A stretch of DNA of 64,000 nucleotides from Bin95 sp965220855 (GTDB lineage Bacteria > Pseudomonadota > Alphaproteobacteria > Bin95). The stretch lies in NCBI GenBank assembly GCA_965220855.1, contig CBDCQY010000001.1, positions 3,033,057-3,097,056 of the forward strand, written 5' to 3'. Each line of letters opens with the position of its first letter. Within the stretch, counting starts at the first letter, position 1. Below are positions 58,880 through 64,000 of this stretch, piece after piece. A program made the position numbers and the translations under genes. The notes beneath the pieces were generated by a model. That model searched no databases and was not told where the DNA came from. It saw nothing but the letters and a program-made list of their open reading frames with translations.

Positions 58880-61042
58880 ATGGTCGAAAGAGTGCAAGCC
58901 GGACGGAGCCAGGTCGATGCCGAACTCCACGCCTTTGTCGAAGACGAGGCGCTGCCCGGCCTCGGGCTGGCGAGCGCCGACTTCTGGCGGGGCTTCGACG
59001 CGCTGCTGCACGACCTGGCGCCGATCAATCGCGACCTGCTGGCCCGGCGCGAGGCGCTGCAGGCCGAGATCGACGCCTGGCACCGGGACCGGCGCGACCG
59101 GCCGCTCGACGGGCAAGCCTATCGCGCCTTCCTCCGGGAGATCGGCTATCTGGTTCCCGAAGGCCCGGACTTCAGCATCGACACCGCGCATATCGACGAC
59201 GAGATCGCCCATATCGCCGGGCCGCAGCTGGTGGTGCCGATCTCCAACGCCCGCTATGCGCTGAACGCCGCCAATGCGCGCTGGGGCAGCCTGTACGATG
59301 CGCTCTACGGCACCGACGCCATTCCCGAGACCGAGGGCGCCGGGCGCGCGGGCGGCTACAATCCCGTGCGCGGCCAGCGGGTGATCGCCTGGACGCGCGC
59401 CTTCCTCGACGAGACCGCCCCGCTCGCCGCCGGCTCGCATGCGGACGCGACCGCCTACCGGGTGCGCGAGGGCCGGCTCGCCGCCGACCTGCCGGGGGGC
59501 GCCGCGGGACTCGCCGACCCCGGCCTCTTTGCCGGCTACCGGGGCGGTGCGGAAGCCCCCGAGGCGGTGCTGCTCCGCCATCACGGCCTGCATGTCGAGA
59601 TCGTCATCGACCGCGACCATCCCGTCGGGCGGACCGATGCGGCCGGGGTTGCGGATGTGCTGCTGGAATCGGCCGTCACCACGATCATGGACTGCGAGGA
59701 TTCGATCGCGGCCGTCGATGCCGCAGACAAGGTGGCCGCCTGGCGCAACTGGCTCGGCCTCATCAAGGGCGACCTCGCGACCAGCTTCGACAAGGGCGGC
59801 GCGGCGGTCGAGCGCCGGCTGAACCCCGACCGCCGCTATACGAAGCCCGGCGGCGGCGAACTCGTGCTGCCGGGGCGCTCGCTGATGCTCTGCCGCAATG
59901 TCGGCCATCTGATGACCAACCCGGCGGTGCTGGACGGCGAGGGCCGCGAGGCGCCGGAGGGCATTCTCGACGCCGTCTTCACCTGCCTGATCGCGATGCG
60001 CGACCTCAAGGGCGACGGCCCCTTCCGCAACAGCCGCGCCGGCTCGATCTATATCGTGAAGCCCAAGATGCACGGGCCGGAGGAGGTCGCCTTCGCGGAT
60101 GCGCTGTTCGCCCGCGTCGAGGACCTGCTGGGCCTCGAACGCAACCGCATCAAGATGGGCATCATGGACGAGGAGCGGCGCACGACCGTCAATCTGAAGG
60201 AGTGCATCCGGGCGGCGCGCCAGCGCGTCGCTTTCATCAACACCGGCTTCCTCGACCGCACCGGCGACGAGATCCACACCTCGATGGAGGCCGGCCCGAT
60301 GATCCGCAAGGCCGACATGAAGGCCGCGCCCTGGCTCGCCGCCTATGAAGACCGCAATGTCGATGTCGGCATCGCCTGCGGGCTGCGCGGCCGCGCCCAG
60401 ATCGGCAAGGGCATGTGGGCCATGCCGGACCTGATGGCCGACATGCTGGAGCAGAAGATCGGCCACCCCATGGCCGGAGCCGACACCGCCTGGGTGCCCT
60501 CGCCGACCGCCGCCACCCTGCACGCGACGCACTATCACCGCGTCGCGGTCGGCGACCGGCAGGCGGAGATCGCCGGCCGCGCGCAGGCCGCGCTCGACGA
60601 CATCCTGTCGATCCCGGTCGCGACGCGCCCCAACTGGTCGCCGGAGGACATCCGGGCCGAGCTGGAGAACAACGCCCAGGGCATTCTCGGCTATGTCGTG
60701 CGCTGGGTGGATCAGGGCGTCGGCTGCTCCAAGGTGCCGGACATCCACGATGTCGGGCTGATGGAGGACCGCGCCACCTGCCGCATCTCCAGCCAGCACA
60801 TGGCAAACTGGCTGCATCACGGCGTGTGCAGCGCGGCGGAGGTCGAGGCGGTCATGCGCCGGATGGCCGAGGTGGTGGACCGCCAGAATGCGGGCGACCC
60901 GGCCTATACGCCGATGGCGCCCGGTTTCGACGGGCCGGCCTTCCGCGCGGCCTGCGAGCTGGTGTTCGACGGGCGCGCCCAGCCTTCCGGCTATACCGAA
61001 CCGGTGCTCCACCGCCGCCGCGCGGAGCGCAAGGCGACCTAG
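58880..61042 (+). CDS. glcB: Malate synthase G
   Basis: 720 residues, the G isoform length. Features: QAGRSQVDAELHAFVEDEALPG, GRAGGYNPVRGQRVIAWTRAFLDE, TIMDCEDSIAAVDAADKVAAWRNWLGL with the metal Glu/Asp, MHGPEEVAFADALFARVEDLLGLERNRIKMGIMDEERRT with the catalytic Arg, NTGFLDRTGDEIHTSMEAGPM, and the SKVPDIHDVGLMEDRATCRISSQH segment with active-site Cys. It condenses glyoxylate and acetyl-CoA to malate. It fits the glyoxylate-linked genes elsewhere in the window. Confidence 0.97.
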   Translation: MVERVQAGRSQVDAELHAFVEDEALPGLGLASADFWRGFDALLHDLAPINRDLLARREALQAEIDAWHRDRRDRPLDGQAYRAFLREIGYLVPEGPDFSIDTAHIDDEIAHIAGPQLVVPISNARYALNAANARWGSLYDALYGTDAIPETEGAGRAGGYNPVRGQRVIAWTRAFLDETAPLAAGSHADATAYRVREGRLAADLPGGAAGLADPGLFAGYRGGAEAPEAVLLRHHGLHVEIVIDRDHPVGRTDAAGVADVLLESAVTTIMDCEDSIAAVDAADKVAAWRNWLGLIKGDLATSFDKGGAAVERRLNPDRRYTKPGGGELVLPGRSLMLCRNVGHLMTNPAVLDGEGREAPEGILDAVFTCLIAMRDLKGDGPFRNSRAGSIYIVKPKMHGPEEVAFADALFARVEDLLGLERNRIKMGIMDEERRTTVNLKECIRAARQRVAFINTGFLDRTGDEIHTSMEAGPMIRKADMKAAPWLAAYEDRNVDVGIACGLRGRAQIGKGMWAMPDLMADMLEQKIGHPMAGADTAWVPSPTAATLHATHYHRVAVGDRQAEIAGRAQAALDDILSIPVATRPNWSPEDIRAELENNAQGILGYVVRWVDQGVGCSKVPDIHDVGLMEDRATCRISSQHMANWLHHGVCSAAEVEAVMRRMAEVVDRQNAGDPAYTPMAPGFDGPAFRAACELVFDGRAQPSGYTEPVLHRRRAERKAT

Positions 61043-61097
61043 CCCGCATTTCTCACGAGCGGTAGGTGCATCGGGGCTCTGCATGTGGGAAAATGTT

Positions 61098-61126
61098 TCT
61101 GCAACAAAACCTTACCCGGTTGCAGA
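61098..61126. terminator. Inverted repeat downstream of glcB
   Basis: Arms TCTGCAAC and GTTGCAGA, perfect over 8 bases, with a 13-base loop, about 55 bases after the glcB stop. It is a possible terminator or the edge of the IS remnant. The 166 bases between 61043 and 61208 hold no gene I can support. Confidence 0.4.
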
Positions 61127-61208
61127 GGAATTCCCCGATGCCTGCAGAGTGTATCCCGAAGCCGATGCGTTTTGCACGCCTGAAAGGGCGTGATCCGGTG
61201 GCCGATTT

Positions 61209-61565
61209 CCGGGGCGCGCGCTGACCTCGGATGCCGGGGCGTTGCTTCTGGGCGCGATGGAGGCGCATCATCGCCATGGTGCGCCGCTGGCGGGCAAATC
61301 GACCCTGAACCGGCTGGAGCACGCGCCGACGGGGCCGCATCGCTATCGCCGCATCGGCCACGACCCCGAGGCGATCGAGGCGCTGTTGGTCGATCTTTTC
61401 CTGGAGGCCCACGCGCAGGCGCCGAAGCGGCTGGTGCTGGACCTCGACGCCACCGACGACCCCTTGCACGAGCGCCAGGAGGGCCGCTTCTTCCATGGCT
61501 ATTACGACTGCTACTGCTACCTGCCGCTCTACATCTTCTGCGGCGACCATCTGCTGGCGGCGAAG
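61209..61565 (+). pseudogene. IS1380-family transposase remnant with internal deletion
   Basis: The frame reads ALTSDAGALLLGAM, from the N-terminus of IS1380-type transposases, then jumps straight to APLAGKSTLNRLEHAP and VLDLDATDDPLHERQEG with FFHGYYDCYCYLPLYIFCGDHLLAAK from the middle. The residues normally between these segments are missing, and the C-terminal third is replaced at about 61566 by unrelated sequence. The DATDDP motif holds the second catalytic Asp of the DDE core. Inactive remnant. Confidence 0.8.
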
Positions 61566-61571
61566 CGGCCG

Positions 61572-61813
61572 GACCAGACTTGCGGATCGATCATGCTGCG
61601 CGACGGCTCGCCGGCGATGACCTGGGCGATCCGGTCGGCGACGCCGTGCATCATGGCGTGGACGCCCCGGTCGGTGTTGGACGCGATATGCGGGGTGACA
61701 ATGACATTGTCCATCGCCAGCAGCGGATTGTCGGGCAGCGGCGGCTCCGGGTCGGCTACATCCAGCGCCGCGCCCGCCAGATGGCCCGCCTGCAGGGCCC
61801 GGATCAGTGAAGT
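61572..61813 (-). pseudogene. 3' remnant of a D-2-hydroxyacid dehydrogenase gene
   Basis: About 80 codons encode LIRALQAGHLAGAALDVADPEP, then NPLLAMDNVIVTPHIAS and GVADRIAQVIAGEPSRSMIDPQVW, the C-terminal part of the NAD-binding domain of D-2-hydroxyacid (glyoxylate-type) dehydrogenases, including the conserved ALDV and TPH with the catalytic His. The first three-quarters of the gene is missing; the frame runs into the OFA transporter end. It joins the IS1380 remnant at about 61566-61571. Confidence 0.8.
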
Positions 61814-61824
61814 GACCCCGCGAT

Positions 61825-63138
61825 TCAACCGGCGGGCGCGCGGCGCGGCGGCGCGATGCCGTGCTCGCGCAGCGTGCTCTCCACGCTCGGCCGCTGCAGC
61901 CGGATGCGCCGGTCGCTCAGCAGGTAGGAGAACACATATCCCAGACCGAGGATGAGCACCCCGATCAGGAAGCAGTAGATGATGGCGCGGTTGGGGTACT
62001 GGTCCTTGAGATAGCCGATATAGAGCGGGCCGCAGACGCCCGCCGCCGCCCAGGCCGTCAGCATGACGCCGTAAACGGCGGACATATTGCGCGCGCCGAA
62101 GACGTCGAGCACGAAAGAGGGCATGGTCGCGAAGCCGCCGCCGAAGCAGAGCATGATGTAGCAGACCAGTATCGAGAAGATCCAAGGATCGCGCTCCGTC
62201 ATGAGAATGCCGAACACGATCATCTGGCTGGCAAGCAGGATCCGGAACACGCGGATGCGGCCGATGCGATCGGACATCAATCCCCAGAAGAGCCGACCGA
62301 ATCCGTTGCAGAGCGAGCTGGCGGCGATCAGCGTTGCGCCATATTCGGCCAGGGTCTCCGGCTCCAGGCCCGGATCGGCCAATCCCCACACATCCTGCAG
62401 CAGCGGCGACTGAAAGCTGATGACGGCGATGCCGGCGGCGATGTTGAAGAAGAAGACGAGCCACATGACGGCGAATTCGCCGGAGCAGAGACAGCGGGCG
62501 GTCGAGGCCGGCTCTTCATGCTCCTCCCGAGCCTCGACCGGCCGGACGCGCTCGGCGAGCGCTTCGGGCGGGTCCCGGAGCGCCAGGCTGCACGGGATCA
62601 ATATCGCGGCGAACACCGCGCCGAGCCAGATGAAGAGGAGCGACAGGTCCCCTTCCGTCTGCACTACGAGCAGGGGCGCCAGCCCCTTGCTGAGCACGAC
62701 CGCGCCGATCCCGAAGCCCATGACGACGATGCCCGTCGCGAGCCCCTTCTTGTCCGGGAACCACTTGGCGACGGTGGCCACGGGCGTGACATAGCCGAGC
62801 CCGATGCCGGCACCGCCGATCGCGCCGTAGCCGAAGCAGAACAACGCCAGATTGTCGAGCTCCAGGGCGAAGCCCGCTATGACATAGCCGACCGAGAACA
62901 TCGCGCTGCCGGCGAGCGCCAACCGTCGCGGCCCCACTTTGGGCAGGATCATGCCCGCTCCCGCAGCGGACATGCCGAGCGAAAATATCGTGATGCCAAA
63001 TGCGAGCGCCGTATCGGTGAACGACCAGCCGAGCTGCCTCACGAGCAGCGTCTGAAAGAAGCTCCACGCATAGACGGTCCCGAAGCAGATTTGCAGGACC
63101 GTGCAGTAGAAGATCGCCGCCAGGCGCGACTCGGCCAA
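61825..63138 (-). CDS. OFA-family (oxalate/formate antiporter-like) MFS transporter
   Basis: 437 residues from TTG 63138, with AAGGAG 10 bases upstream. It has 12 membrane helices; LQICFGTVYAWSFFQTLLVRQLGWSFTDTALAF and KWFPDKKGLATGIVVMGFGIGAVV are OFA hallmarks (the FPDK/RKG-x-A-x-G motif). OFA proteins exchange oxalate, formate or other carboxylates. The neighbouring hydroxyacid dehydrogenase remnant suggests an organic acid locus that has partly decayed. The preceding sensor remnant stops just 7 bases upstream. Confidence 0.88.
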   Translation of the reverse strand: MAESRLAAIFYCTVLQICFGTVYAWSFFQTLLVRQLGWSFTDTALAFGITIFSLGMSAAGAGMILPKVGPRRLALAGSAMFSVGYVIAGFALELDNLALFCFGYGAIGGAGIGLGYVTPVATVAKWFPDKKGLATGIVVMGFGIGAVVLSKGLAPLLVVQTEGDLSLLFIWLGAVFAAILIPCSLALRDPPEALAERVRPVEAREEHEEPASTARCLCSGEFAVMWLVFFFNIAAGIAVISFQSPLLQDVWGLADPGLEPETLAEYGATLIAASSLCNGFGRLFWGLMSDRIGRIRVFRILLASQMIVFGILMTERDPWIFSILVCYIMLCFGGGFATMPSFVLDVFGARNMSAVYGVMLTAWAAAGVCGPLYIGYLKDQYPNRAIIYCFLIGVLILGLGYVFSYLLSDRRIRLQRPSVESTLREHGIAPPRRAPAG

Positions 63139-63145
63139 TGGAAGG

Positions 63146-64000
63146 CTACTCCTTTCCGCCCGGCCGGGAGCCCTCGTTCGCCTTCTCGAAATCCGCCTCT
63201 TGCGAAAAGTGGAGGAAGAGGCGCGCGAGGTCCCCGGCTTCGTCCTTGCGCGCGAGCAGCTTTTCGTTCCCCGCCTCGTCGGCCTTCCGTTCCCGCGCCA
63301 GCGTCACCGCAAAGGCCAGCACGGCGCCGATCGGCCTCGCCGCCTGGCCGACGAGCCAGATCGCGGCGAGAATGCCGACGACGAATATGGTGGAGATGAG
63401 ATAGACCTGCTGGCCGATGGCCCTCTGCACCTTCAGCGCGACCAGCCCGGTGTCCATACCGATATGAACCGTTCCGGCGACGCCCGCCAGGATGGGGCTG
63501 GCGACCTCGACGAAGTCTCCCATACCCGGCAGGTGGCGCTCCACGGTGGCCGTGCTGGCCGTGTCGCCGGTCCCGATCTCTTCCGGAATGCCCGGCACGA
63601 AGGTGTGGGCCAGAAACTCCCCCGTTTCGCTGGTGATGTAGATGTAGCTGATTCCCTGGATCTCCACGAACTGGTCGATCAGGGACTGCAAGGCCGTGAG
63701 GTTGCTGTTCAACAGGATATCGACGCTGGCGTCGGCGATCGTCTTGGCGATGTCCCGGCTGTTGGACTCGTATTCTTCGGACAGGTGCGTGTCGATGCAA
63801 CCCTTGGCGGCGCTCCGGGCCGAACGTCACCCGCTCCCCGATCCCCAGATCGAGATCGCCGATGCTGAACACGGCGTCTTCGAGCGCGGCTCGCGCCGGT
63901 CTGTCGCCCAGGCGATCGAGCACCTCGACCATCAGCTTGGCGTTGAGAAAGCCCTCCAGGCTGACAAAGCTGTGGGAGAACGGCGTATAGTCTTCCCGCA
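63146..64000 (-). pseudogene. Broken gene: periplasmic binding protein part fused to sensor/HAMP part (cut by window edge)
   Basis: Two coding pieces in different frames. From the window edge to about 63810, one frame reads YTPFSHSFVSLEGFLNAKLMVEVLDRLGDRP and SIGDLDLGIGERVTFGPERRQG, the C-terminal part of a Liv-type substrate-binding protein. From about 63800 down, another frame reads CIDTHLSEEYESNSRDIAK, SVDILLNSNLTALQSLIDQF, TSETGEFLAHTFVPGIPEE, then a membrane helix (VYLISTIFVVGILAAIWLVG) and a HAMP-like LARERKADEAGNEKLLARKDEAGDLARLF. A 1-base shift near 63800-63812 separates them, and neither binding-protein end nor sensor start is present. There is no kinase or response domain after HAMP. 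Probably a deletion-plus-frameshift pseudogene. Confidence 0.65.

Noticed and set aside
57176..61084. A minus-strand open frame of about 1300 codons
   Set aside because: Antisense to the EmrB-like and glcB genes, both of which have strong family motifs.
63146..63712. A functional histidine kinase or methyl-accepting protein
   Set aside because: The frame stops soon after the HAMP-like segment, with no kinase, guanylate cyclase or signalling domain.

Overview
The window is about 64 kb of very G+C-rich, densely packed bacterial chromosome. The organism is almost certainly an alphaproteobacterium. It carries the alphaproteobacterial cell-cycle regulator GcrA (14659-15018) and a second small protein that has only the GcrA C-terminal zinc-type motif (1475-1693). 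The order cannot be fixed from the sequence. Many start codons overlap the preceding stop (ATGA or GTGA), so short co-transcribed blocks dominate.

Layout. 1-6 kb: glutathione transferase end, outer-membrane barrel, GcrA-like mini-protein, recQ, dienelactone hydrolase, dut and coaBC. 6-11.6 kb: trypsin-like protease, then a run of a molybdenum hydroxylase large subunit, a MoaD/ThiS-like carrier, an esterase and a luciferase-like monooxygenase. 11.5-13 kb: a low-G+C insertion carrying one HNH nuclease gene and bounded by an imperfect 34-bp direct repeat that duplicates the monooxygenase 3' end. 13-22.3 kb: acyl-CoA metabolism resembling leucine breakdown (carboxyltransferase subunit, an HMG-CoA-lyase-like enzyme, isovaleryl-CoA dehydrogenase), interrupted by a complete IS element and with gcrA, a class V aminotransferase and epmA interspersed. 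22.4-28.6 kb: a complete Liv-type ABC importer whose last gene is coupled to two non-haem iron dioxygenase genes. 28.6-31.5 kb: a minus-strand group containing a selenoprotein of the UGSC family with an in-frame TGA and a good SECIS hairpin. 31.9-37.6 kb: uvrB, a GNAT acetyltransferase, glutaryl-CoA dehydrogenase and propionyl-CoA synthetase. 37.7-38.8 kb: a second low-G+C insert with an SDH-type (ClpP-fold) serine protease and a small basic protein. 38.9-46.3 kb: CoA-ester lyase with MaoC hydratase, GST, RraA-like protein, monooxygenase, aspartase-superfamily lyase, M20-type amidohydrolase and aspartate dehydrogenase. 46.3-53 kb: a giant AsmA-like protein, glnE and a peroxiredoxin. 53-61 kb: three MFS transporters, an SDR, a ketopantoate-reductase-like enzyme and malate synthase G. 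61-64 kb: a scarred region with an IS1380-type remnant, a D-2-hydroxyacid dehydrogenase remnant, an intact oxalate/formate-type MFS gene and a broken binding-protein/HAMP sensor gene.

Taken together the chromosome looks like that of a heterotroph living on organic acids, amino acids and acyl-CoA intermediates (glyoxylate, propionyl-CoA, glutaryl-CoA, isovaleryl-CoA). The most interesting parts are the UGSC selenoprotein locus, the HNH insertion with its 3'-end duplication, the SDH-protease insert and the GcrA-domain mini-protein. No tRNA, rRNA or CRISPR array was seen.
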